A DNA stretch of 64,000 nt from Anaerohalosphaeraceae bacterium. GTDB lineage: Bacteria; Planctomycetota; Phycisphaerae; Sedimentisphaerales; Anaerohalosphaeraceae. Location: contig JBBFLK010000001.1 of NCBI GenBank assembly GCA_037479115.1, forward strand, positions 164,455 to 228,454. Reading direction: 5' to 3'. Numbering within the stretch: position 1 is the stretch's first letter; the number at the start of each line of letters is the position of its first letter. The notes under the pieces were generated by a model, which saw nothing but the letters and a program-made list of their open reading frames with translations, had not been told where the DNA came from and searched no databases. Below, piece by piece: positions 24,398 through 32,037 of this stretch. A program made the translations under genes and the position numbers.

Positions 24398-26875
24398 ATG
24401 ATGCAGAGTAAGCGAACGAGTTTTTTTGCGGCGGTCTGTTTTTTCCTTGGATTCATTTCGATAACACTTGCGGCGGACTGGCCGTGCTGGAGGGGCCCGA
24501 ATCACGACGGCATTTCTTCCGAGACGGATTGGGACCCGATGGTTCTGTCTGATTCCACCAAGCCCCTTTGGACGGCTTCTGTGGGGACGGGGTTTTCCGC
24601 GGTTTCCGTTGCAGACGGCAAAGCCGTGACCATGGGTAATATCGGCAAAGATACCGATGTCGTCTGGTGTTTTGATGCTCAAACCGGCACACTCCTTTGG
24701 AAGCATACGTATGACGAACCCCTGACTCCTAATTTGTATGAGGGGGGACCCAATGCGACGCCGACCATTCATCAGGGAAAGGTCTATACCATCAGCAAGA
24801 CCGGCAAGGTTTTCTGTCTGGACCTTAACAGCGGGGCGGTGATTTGGCAGCAGAATGCCGACCTCAAAAAGCCGGAGTGGGGCTATGCGGGTTCTCCGCT
24901 GATTGCGGGCGAACGCATTTTTCTGAATGCCGGTTCAACGGGTGTGGCCCTGCACAAAGAAACCGGTGCCGTCCTTTGGCAAAGCGAGAAGGAACCCTGC
25001 GGATATGCAACCGCCGTGCTTTTTCCCCGGCAAGACCGGTTTGAAGTCCTTCTGTTCAGCAAAGACCATTTGTACAGTGTTGCGCCGGAGGACGGACGCG
25101 TTTTGTGGGCGTATCCGTGGAAGACCAGCTGGGATGTTAATGCCTCCGACCCGGTTGTTTGGGGCGATGAAATCCTCATTACCTCCGGCTACAATCGGGG
25201 AGCTTCGGTTCTGAAGGTCACGCCGGAAGGGCCGAAAAAGGTCTGGGAAAACAAAAATCTCCGCTCGCAGCTTTCCGGTCCGATTCTGCTGGACGGCTGG
25301 GTGTACGGGATTGATGACAATCAGCTGGTTTGTCTGGACTGGAAGACCGGCCAGGTGCAGTGGACGGAAAAAAGCGTCGGCAAAGGCACGCTGACGGCGG
25401 CGGCGGGCAAACTAATTGTTTTGAGCGAAAACGGCCGCCTGATGATTGCTCCGGCTTCTCCGAAAGAGTTCTCCGTGATTGCCTCAGCCCCGATTCTTAA
25501 GGGCCGCTGCTGGACGATGCCGGTGTTGTCCAACGGTCTGATTTATGCCCGCAATGCCAAGGGTGATCTGGTCTGCATCGATGTTCGCCGCAAACCGGCT
25601 GCCTCGCTGCTGGATTCGCCGCCGGTCATTGCCGCTGTCGAGATGGCCGAGTCGTCTGCAGGGTCGGATTGGGCCTGCTGGCGGGGCCCGAATCGAGACA
25701 ATCGAAGTCCCGAAACCGGCTTGCTGAAGGAATGGCCTGCAGAAGGTCCGGAATTGCTCTGGAAAGCCGACGATTTGGGCGACGGGTATTCATCGGTTTG
25801 CGTGGCTCAGCAAAAAATTTTTGTTACGGGGCTGAAAAACAGACGCGGCGTCCTCACCTGTCTGGATTGGGACGGCAATCGGCTCTGGACTGCCGATTAC
25901 GGTCCGGAATGGACCGGCTCATTCCCGGGGGTGCGCGGGATGCCGGTTTGGGCCGATGACCTGCTCTATGTTCTCAGCGGCCAGGGTCGGCTTGTGTGTT
26001 TTTCACCCGAGAGCGGCCGGGAAAAATGGGCGGCGGAGCTGTACACCGACTTTCAGGGGCCTATGCCTCGCTGGGGGGTATCGATGTCTCCGGTTGTGGC
26101 GGAAGGGAAAGTCTTTGTGACCATCGGCGGCCCGAAAACCACCATGGCGGCGGTCGATGCCCAAAAGGGGCATGTGGTCTGGACAACGGACAGTTTGAAT
26201 GATACGGCCTCGTACTGCACGCCGGCGATTTTTCGCTGGGCCGGACGAACCATTCTGGCCGGGATGACGGAAAATTACCTTTTTGCCGTCGATGCCGCTT
26301 CCGGTCAGCTCTTTTGGAAATATCCGATGAAAGACTATATCAAAGGCCGCAACTGGGGGGTGCATCCCAATACCCCGATTTTTTATGAAGGGGGGCTGCT
26401 GTTTGTCAGCGGCTATGATATGGGCTCGATTAAGTTTACATTTACCCAGGACGGCTGGTCGCTTCAGCGGGAATGGACTAACCAGGAGTTCGACTGCCAT
26501 CACGGCGGTGTCGTTTTTCATGATGGGTATGTGTACGGTTCAACATGGAAAGGAAATGAAGACGGCCTTTGGGCCTGTGTTGATTGGAAGACCGGTGAGC
26601 TGATGTACACCCAGCGATGGCACAACAAGGGCTCGATTCTCTGGGCGGATGGGCTTTTTTATGCCTATGCGGAAAAACCCGGCGTCATCGGTCTGATTAA
26701 GGCCGACCCGAAAGAATTTGCGCCCGTCAGCGAAATGACCATTACGCTGGGCGACAAGCAGCACTGGACGCATCCGGTCATCAGTCATGGGCGGCTTTTT
26801 GTGCGGCGGGGCAATACGCTGATGGTGTATTCTATCCGTCAGGATTCTCAAAAAAGAGCGTTGGTTATGGGGTAA
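24398..26875 (+). CDS. exported double PQQ-type beta-propeller protein
   Basis: An 825-residue protein with a signal peptide (F-F-A-A-V-C-F-F-L-G-F-I-S-I-T-L-A-A), then two complete propellers in tandem. Each opens with the same motif, D-W-P-C-W-R-G-P-N-H-D near the mature N-terminus and D-W-A-C-W-R-G-P-N-R-D near residue 425, pointing to an internal duplication. Blade motifs such as F-D-A-Q-T-G-T-L-L-W recur throughout. Three ATGs lie close together (24383, 24398, 24401); GGAG at 24385-24388 fits 24398 best. It follows the FAD protein by 20 bases and probably ends the redox operon. Extracytoplasmic location is inferred; ligand is unknown, and no quinoprotein active-site residues are visible. 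Confidence 0.83.
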   Translation: MMQSKRTSFFAAVCFFLGFISITLAADWPCWRGPNHDGISSETDWDPMVLSDSTKPLWTASVGTGFSAVSVADGKAVTMGNIGKDTDVVWCFDAQTGTLLWKHTYDEPLTPNLYEGGPNATPTIHQGKVYTISKTGKVFCLDLNSGAVIWQQNADLKKPEWGYAGSPLIAGERIFLNAGSTGVALHKETGAVLWQSEKEPCGYATAVLFPRQDRFEVLLFSKDHLYSVAPEDGRVLWAYPWKTSWDVNASDPVVWGDEILITSGYNRGASVLKVTPEGPKKVWENKNLRSQLSGPILLDGWVYGIDDNQLVCLDWKTGQVQWTEKSVGKGTLTAAAGKLIVLSENGRLMIAPASPKEFSVIASAPILKGRCWTMPVLSNGLIYARNAKGDLVCIDVRRKPAASLLDSPPVIAAVEMAESSAGSDWACWRGPNRDNRSPETGLLKEWPAEGPELLWKADDLGDGYSSVCVAQQKIFVTGLKNRRGVLTCLDWDGNRLWTADYGPEWTGSFPGVRGMPVWADDLLYVLSGQGRLVCFSPESGREKWAAELYTDFQGPMPRWGVSMSPVVAEGKVFVTIGGPKTTMAAVDAQKGHVVWTTDSLNDTASYCTPAIFRWAGRTILAGMTENYLFAVDAASGQLFWKYPMKDYIKGRNWGVHPNTPIFYEGGLLFVSGYDMGSIKFTFTQDGWSLQREWTNQEFDCHHGGVVFHDGYVYGSTWKGNEDGLWACVDWKTGELMYTQRWHNKGSILWADGLFYAYAEKPGVIGLIKADPKEFAPVSEMTITLGDKQHWTHPVISHGRLFVRRGNTLMVYSIRQDSQKRALVMG

Positions 26876-26929
26876 TTCCCAAGGATTCGGATTCATGAGA
26901 AAAGGATAGGTTTGGGAGGACATGGTGAA

Positions 26930-27739
26930 ATGACTTCGCTTCGTTGTTTGACAGGGTTGGGGGTTCTTGCTGTGCTGGCGGCTGCTGCCCATGGGGCGTC
27001 TCTTTTTGTGGCCAATCATTCGTTTGAAATCCCGACAATCGACCCGGAGCAAAACCCTTTCTATGCTATCCCGGTGGCCCCATTTTGGGTGGAACTGGAT
27101 TTGGACCCGCTTTATAGTTCCAATACGGGAACCTTCCTCAATCCTCCTCCCAACAGTCCGGCCGGAGACCATATTGTCAATGCACACGGGGCTCAGCTGG
27201 CCTTTCTGAACACGGCCTCCGGCAATGCCTTTCTTCAGACGCTTTCTTCGGTTTTTCAGGTCGGCCGGTCCTATCGGCTCCTGGTGGATGTCTGTCCTTC
27301 TATGCGGTTTCCGCCGCGTGCTGAAGAGCCGATGGATTATCTGAGCATCGGTTTTTATGCCGGTGCCGATGCCAATGATTTTCATACGGTGCTGGTTCCG
27401 GGCTCTGCGATTGTCCCCAACTATCTGCGGACATTTACGCTGTATCTGCCGACGGTTCAGGAAAGCGACCCCTGGGCCGGCAAGGCCGTCGGCATCGCCT
27501 TTCGCGCGGTCGGACAGGCCGGGGGATACTGGGATTTGGACAACGTGCGGGTCTATGAATATCCTCACCATCCGGACCTGAACGGGGACGGACTTGTGAA
27601 TCTGGAAGACTTTGCCGTTCTCTCGGCCGACTGGCTCAAACAAACCTGGTCGATGTCCGACTTGACCGGCGACGGATTTGTGGATTTAGACGATTTCATT
27701 CTTTTGACGGACCTGTGGCTGCAGCAGGATGCAGAATGA
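26930..27739 (+). CDS. secreted protein with C-terminal dockerin-like repeats
   Basis: A 269-residue exported protein. A signal peptide ends near A-A-H-G-A. The body is a beta-rich domain beginning N-H-S-F-E-I-P that I do not assign to a family but that resembles carbohydrate-binding jelly rolls. The C-terminus carries two calcium-loop repeats, D-L-N-G-D-G-L-V-N-L-E-D-F and D-L-T-G-D-G-F-V-D-L-D-D-F, spaced as in dockerin type I domains; planctomycetes use such tails widely without classical cellulosomes. The ATG at 26930 has GGGAGGA nine bases upstream and is preferred to the in-frame TTG at 26912. The stop overlaps the following pseudopilin gene by ATGA. Confidence 0.82.
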   Translation: MTSLRCLTGLGVLAVLAAAAHGASLFVANHSFEIPTIDPEQNPFYAIPVAPFWVELDLDPLYSSNTGTFLNPPPNSPAGDHIVNAHGAQLAFLNTASGNAFLQTLSSVFQVGRSYRLLVDVCPSMRFPPRAEEPMDYLSIGFYAGADANDFHTVLVPGSAIVPNYLRTFTLYLPTVQESDPWAGKAVGIAFRAVGQAGGYWDLDNVRVYEYPHHPDLNGDGLVNLEDFAVLSADWLKQTWSMSDLTGDGFVDLDDFILLTDLWLQQDAE

Positions 27740-28518
27740 AAAAAGAGCGGCTTCAACGGGGCAGGTGCGGTTTTACGCTGCTGGAACTGCTGACCGTGCT
27801 GGGGGTCGTGGTTCTGCTGGTTTCTATCTTGCTGCCTTCACTTCGCGCCGCTCGTCAGAGAGCCAAAAAGACGGTGTGTTTGTCCAATCTGCGCCAGGTG
27901 GGGCTGGCGATACGGGCCTATGCCTACGATTACAATGACACAATTCCCTTCGGCCCGGAAGGGCTGCCGATTATGGGGCATAATTTCTATACGGCCACCG
28001 GCAATGTTACCAGTCTTCTGTCGCTGCTGGACGGCCGCCCCGTCGGGTTGGGGCTTTTGCTGAACGGCTATTTGTCCGAGCAGCCCAAGGTCCTGTTCTG
28101 TCCGGGGGCCGACCAGCCCTCCGAGGCCGACAGGCAGCTGGCCAATGTCGGGCGCCGCCAGGCCCAGAGCGATTATTATTACCGCCACGCCTCGGTTGCC
28201 CTGCTGAGCGGCAAACCGGATACGTTTCACATCCGGCTCAGCGATTTGGGAAAAAACCGAAACGGCCGCCGCATTCGGGCGCTGGTGATGGATGTGCAGT
28301 TCCTGGTGCATCCGTCGCTGGAGGCCTTTGGGGTGTTTACCCGAACCAGTCATCTGCGGAAAACCGTCAATCTGCTGTATGCAGACGGGGCCGTCCGCTC
28401 CGCCGACAATTCCGACGACCGCTTTACGGTGGATGTCGGCGCTCGACCGTATGATGCCCTCGAGGAAATCCTCAAGCGGTTCGAACTGGCCGATGAATTC
28501 GACCTGTCCGGCAACTGA
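27736..28518 (+). CDS. prepilin-type pseudopilin
   Basis: A 260-residue pseudopilin with R-C-G-F-T-L-L-E-L-L as prepilin peptidase site and one N-terminal hydrophobic helix, followed by a soluble domain with S-N-L-R-Q-V-G-L-A-I-R-A-Y and a late L-L-Y-A-D-G-A-V-R motif typical of the planctomycete H-x9-DG group. It is translationally coupled (ATGA) to the dockerin-like gene, so the two products may act together at the cell surface. No general secretion genes are nearby. A second start seven codons upstream is in frame but has no better ribosome-binding site. Confidence 0.87.
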   Translation: MKKERLQRGRCGFTLLELLTVLGVVVLLVSILLPSLRAARQRAKKTVCLSNLRQVGLAIRAYAYDYNDTIPFGPEGLPIMGHNFYTATGNVTSLLSLLDGRPVGLGLLLNGYLSEQPKVLFCPGADQPSEADRQLANVGRRQAQSDYYYRHASVALLSGKPDTFHIRLSDLGKNRNGRRIRALVMDVQFLVHPSLEAFGVFTRTSHLRKTVNLLYADGAVRSADNSDDRFTVDVGARPYDALEEILKRFELADEFDLSGN

Positions 28519-28564
28519 GATTCTCGGATTGAATTGTCCGGCTGCGTCTGCTACAATCTTCGGA

Positions 28565-29581
28565 ATGGATGAAACGGCAACCATTCTGCTGGCGCACGGC
28601 GGCGGCGGTCGTCTGATGGAGGACCTCATCCGGCGGGTGATTGTGCCCCATTTCGGACAGCCGAACAAGCCGCTTCTGGATGCGGCTCGGGTCTTGGCCG
28701 GCACACAGCCGCTTTGTTTTACGACCGACAGTTTTGTCGTGCGGCCCCTGTTTTTTCCCGGCGGCGACATCGGCAAGCTGGCCGTCTGCGGCACCGTCAA
28801 CGATTTGGCTGTATCCGGGGCTCGCCCGCTGGTTCTCAGTCTGGCCCTGATTATCGAAGAAGGGTTTCCTGTGGCCGATTTACAGGCCGTTCTGGCCGGG
28901 GCGGCTCAGGCGGCGCAGCAGGCGGGTGTGTCCATTGTGACCGGTGATACCAAAGTGGTTGAAAAAGGAGCGGCCGACGGTCTGTTCATCAATACCGCCG
29001 GCATCGGGCTGCCCTTAGAGAAGGCCCGGCTGGGGTTTGAGCGGATAGCCCGGGGCGATCGGATTTTGATTAACGGCACGCTCGGCGACCATGGAATGAC
29101 CATTCTGTCCAAGCGCGGCGATATCCCGTTTGACGGAAATCTTGTGAGCGATTGCGCCTGCCTGAACGGTCTGATTGAAGAGCTGATTGAAGCCTGCGGG
29201 GACGGGATTAAGTTTCTGCGCGACCCGACGCGCGGCGGGCTGGCGGCTGTTTTGAACGAAATCGCCTCCGGGGCCGGCGTGTCAATCGAAATTGAGGAAG
29301 CGGCGCTGCCGGTTGAGCCGGCGGTTCGTGCTGCTGCGGAAATGCTCGGGCTGGACATCCTCCATATTGCCAACGAGGGCAAGGCGGCGGTTGTTGTTTC
29401 GGAAGAGGCAGCCGGCAAGGCCCTCGAGGTTTGCCGAAAGCATCCGCTGGGCAAACGGGCGGCCCTGATTGGACGAGTCTGCAAATCCGACGGGGTTCCG
29501 ATGGTGGAGCTGTGTACCCGCATCGGCGGACGACGGATTGTGCCGATGCCCTATGGACGCGATTTGCCGAGGATTTGCTGA
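28565..29581 (+). CDS. hypE: hydrogenase maturation protein HypE
   Basis: HypE dehydrates the carbamoyl group delivered by HypF to make the cyanide ligands of the [NiFe] centre. The 338-residue protein has the ATP-binding G-G-G-G-R-L near the N-terminus, F-T-T-D-S-F-V-V, N-D-L-A-V-S-G-A, the G-D-T-K-V-V segment and D-P-T-R-G-G-L, and it ends in R-I-C, the obligatory C-terminal cysteine that carries the thiocyanate. The start M-D-E-T-A is 46 bases after the pseudopilin stop. The stop TGA shares its last base with the start of hypA. hypC, hypD and hypF are not in this window, so the set is split. Confidence 0.95.
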   Translation: MDETATILLAHGGGGRLMEDLIRRVIVPHFGQPNKPLLDAARVLAGTQPLCFTTDSFVVRPLFFPGGDIGKLAVCGTVNDLAVSGARPLVLSLALIIEEGFPVADLQAVLAGAAQAAQQAGVSIVTGDTKVVEKGAADGLFINTAGIGLPLEKARLGFERIARGDRILINGTLGDHGMTILSKRGDIPFDGNLVSDCACLNGLIEELIEACGDGIKFLRDPTRGGLAAVLNEIASGAGVSIEIEEAALPVEPAVRAAAEMLGLDILHIANEGKAAVVVSEEAAGKALEVCRKHPLGKRAALIGRVCKSDGVPMVELCTRIGGRRIVPMPYGRDLPRIC

Positions 29582-29928
29582 TGCACGAAACGGTTGTCGC
29601 CGAAAGTGTTCTTCGCACCATTCTGGAGCATGCCGAGAAGCTGAAGGCCAGACCGGTTCGGGCGGTTGTTTCCTGCGGACAGTTTAATGCCCTTAATGAA
29701 GAGGCAATGAAATTTGCTTTCGAAACGGCGGCGGCAGGCACAGTGTGTGAGGGAATGCTCCTGCAAATCCGTCAGATTCCGCTTCGGGCGGTCTGTCGGG
29801 CGTGTCGAACGGTTTTTGAGCTGAACCTGATGACCCCGCTTTGTCCGCAGTGCCGCAGTGAAGATTTTGAGATACAGCCGGATGCCCCGCTTTTGCTGGA
29901 AGAAATCGAGTTTGAGGACAAATCATGA
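29581..29928 (+). CDS. hypA: nickel metallochaperone HypA
   Basis: HypA binds nickel and hands it to the large subunit of [NiFe] hydrogenase together with HypB. The 115-residue protein begins M-H-E, giving the N-terminal His and Glu that ligate nickel. The zinc-ribbon cysteines appear as C-R-A-C and C-P-Q-C about 18 residues apart. It is overlapped by one base with hypE and by ATGA with hypB. An upstream extension of the frame to 29431 lies inside hypE and is not used. Confidence 0.95.
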   Translation: MHETVVAESVLRTILEHAEKLKARPVRAVVSCGQFNALNEEAMKFAFETAAAGTVCEGMLLQIRQIPLRAVCRACRTVFELNLMTPLCPQCRSEDFEIQPDAPLLLEEIEFEDKS

Positions 29929-30581
29929 AGGTTTCGCTGAATCAGAAAATCTTAAGCCGCAACGAAGAAGCGGCCGCCAAAAACAGACAGTTTTTTGCCG
30001 AACATAAGGTTTTTTGTCTGAATGTCATCTCTTCCCCCGGCGCCGGCAAGACCGCACTGCTCGAGAGAACCATCCGGGATTTGAAAGGGCAGTACGCCAT
30101 CGGCGTTATCGAAGGGGATATAGAGACGGATAACGATGCCCGACGGATTCAGGCCGCCGGTGCCCGCGCCTTTCAAATCGAGACCAAAGGGGCCTGTCAT
30201 TTGTCCGCCGAACAGGTCCAGAATGCCCTCAAAATGATTGATGCCCAAACGCTGGACCTTGTCTTTATCGAAAATGTCGGCAATCTGGTCTGTCCGTCCG
30301 CTTTTGATTTGGGCGAAAGCGGCCGTGTCGTCATTTTGTCTGTCCCGGAAGGGGATGACAAACCCGCCAAATACCCCGGAACATTTGCCGGTGCATCCGT
30401 CATTGTCCTTAACAAGATTGATTTGCTTCCCTATGTTCCCTTCGACCTTTCGCGTGTCCTGGCGGATATTCACACCGTCAATCCCCAGGCGCCGGTTCTG
30501 CAGCTGTCGGCCGCTACCGGCGAAGGGATAGACGCCTGGTACGACTGGCTCCGGCGGCATCTTGAAAAAAAGCAGCCGTAG
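29925..30581 (+). CDS. hypB: hydrogenase/urease nickel GTPase HypB
   Basis: HypB is the GTPase that powers nickel insertion with HypA. The 218-residue protein has the P-loop S-S-P-G-A-G-K-T near residue 36, the G-D-I-E-T-D-N-D switch, G-A-C-H (metal site at the dimer interface), I-E-N-V-G-N-L-V and N-K-I-D. The N-terminal CXXCGC nickel motif and His-rich stretch seen in some HypB are absent, so it is the short form. It is ATGA-coupled to hypA. Its presence implies a [NiFe] hydrogenase elsewhere in the genome. Confidence 0.95.
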   Translation: MKVSLNQKILSRNEEAAAKNRQFFAEHKVFCLNVISSPGAGKTALLERTIRDLKGQYAIGVIEGDIETDNDARRIQAAGARAFQIETKGACHLSAEQVQNALKMIDAQTLDLVFIENVGNLVCPSAFDLGESGRVVILSVPEGDDKPAKYPGTFAGASVIVLNKIDLLPYVPFDLSRVLADIHTVNPQAPVLQLSAATGEGIDAWYDWLRRHLEKKQP

Positions 30582-30643
30582 GGCTATAGTACCCCGTCCG
30601 AAATTTCATTCAGACGAAAGCAGAATCCTTCGAAAGGTTTTTT

Positions 30644-31957
30644 ATGGACAGTTTTCAATATAAAAAAGGTCGTTTATTCGCGGAAGATGTGCCCGTAGAG
30701 ACCGTCGCACAGGCCGTCGGCACGCCGGTCTATATCTACAGCAAAGCGACGATTCTGGACCATTTTACCAAGATACAGAAGGCCTATGCGGGGCTGGAGA
30801 CCCTGATTTGCTACTCGATTAAGGCCTGCGGGAATATTCATATCCTCCGCCTGCTGGCCCAGGCCGGCAGCGGCTTTGATATTGTCTCCGGCGGGGAACT
30901 GTACCGCGCCCGTCAGGCCGGGGCCGACCCGTCCAAAATCGTTTTTGCCGGCGTCGGCAAGACCGACAGGGAGATTCTGGATGCCCTCGAGGCGGGCATT
31001 GCCTATTTTAATATTGAATCGGAAGCGGAGCTGCAGAACCTGATTGACCTGTGCAAAAAGCACGGCAAAAAGGCCAAAGGAGCCCTGCGGGTCAATCCCG
31101 ATATTCAGTATGACTCGCACAAGCACATTACAACCGGCGTGAAGGAAACCAAATTCGGCGTTGATATGGAACGGGCCAAGAAGGTTTTCTCCGAGTACGG
31201 ACGCAATGGTGCGGTGGAATTGTCGGCCATTCATGTTCATTTGGGTTCCGGCGGCAAAACTATTGACCCATATGTGAATGCGGTTCAGAAGATTCTGCCG
31301 CTGATTGAGCAGCTTCGCCAAGAGGGGTTTCGGATTGACACGCTCGATTTGGGCGGCGGCTACGGGGCCGATTATGAAAGCGATACGGTACCTTCAGCGG
31401 CGGATTATGCCGCCGGTCTGGTGCCGCTGCTGAAAAAAGCAAACCTGAAGCTGATTCTGGAACCGGGCAAGAGCATCATTGCCAATGCGGCGATTCTGCT
31501 GACGAAGGTGCTGTACAAAAAGGTCGGCGGACAGAAAACCTTTGTGATTGTCGATGCGGGAATGAATGACCTGATTCGTCCCTGTCTGTATGAGGCGTTT
31601 CATTTTATCTGGCCGACTTCGGTGCCGGAACGTCTGATGCCGCCCGCCCGCGTCAAAGAACCCGCCATGCCCGGAATGGAAAAGGTCGATGTCGTCGGCC
31701 CCATCTGCGAAAGCACGGATTATTTCGCCAAAGACCGGCTTCTGCCGCCGGTGGAGCGGGGGGAGTATTTGGCGATTTTTACCGCCGGGGCCTACGGCTT
31801 TACCATGGCCGGCAATTACAACGCCCGTCCCCTCTGTGCCGAAGTGCTGGTGGACGGCAGCCGATTCGCCGTCATCCGCCGCCGCCAGACCTATGAAGAC
31901 CTCATTGCACCGGAGAAAATAGACTTGTCCTGGCTGCCCGGTCAGCCCGCAAAATAA
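30644..31957 (+). CDS. lysA: diaminopimelate decarboxylase
   Basis: LysA is a PLP enzyme that decarboxylates meso-diaminopimelate to lysine, the last step of lysine synthesis. The 437-residue protein has the family's fold-III barrel with the PLP lysine in C-Y-S-I-K-A-C near residue 61, H-V-H-L-G-S-G near 199, the G-G-G-Y-G phosphate loop, E-P-G-K-S near 272, and C-E-S-T-D-Y-F, which supplies the active-site cysteine from the partner subunit. The start has GAAAGG six bases upstream. It is 62 bases downstream of hypB. Confidence 0.95.
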   Translation: MDSFQYKKGRLFAEDVPVETVAQAVGTPVYIYSKATILDHFTKIQKAYAGLETLICYSIKACGNIHILRLLAQAGSGFDIVSGGELYRARQAGADPSKIVFAGVGKTDREILDALEAGIAYFNIESEAELQNLIDLCKKHGKKAKGALRVNPDIQYDSHKHITTGVKETKFGVDMERAKKVFSEYGRNGAVELSAIHVHLGSGGKTIDPYVNAVQKILPLIEQLRQEGFRIDTLDLGGGYGADYESDTVPSAADYAAGLVPLLKKANLKLILEPGKSIIANAAILLTKVLYKKVGGQKTFVIVDAGMNDLIRPCLYEAFHFIWPTSVPERLMPPARVKEPAMPGMEKVDVVGPICESTDYFAKDRLLPPVERGEYLAIFTAGAYGFTMAGNYNARPLCAEVLVDGSRFAVIRRRQTYEDLIAPEKIDLSWLPGQPAK

Positions 31958-31960
31958 TTT

Positions 31961-31989
31961 TTGCTTTCTTTTTCTCCCGCGGCTATACT
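31961..31989 (+). promoter_or_regulatory. sigma70-type promoter of comM
   Basis: TTGCTT (31961-31966) and TATACT (31984-31989) are separated by 17 bases, predicting a start near 31996, just after lysA ends. Confidence 0.6.
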
Positions 31990-32037
31990 CGCTCTCGCGT
32001 CCCAGGGAAGAGTCGGGGCATGGAGAGGAGTTTGCCT

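Noticed and set aside
14120-26875. PQQ-dependent dehydrogenase activity of the propeller proteins
   Set aside because: The catalytic Asp/Glu/Arg set and vicinal disulfide of quinoprotein dehydrogenases are not visible; the blades match non-enzymatic PQQ_2/BamB-like proteins.
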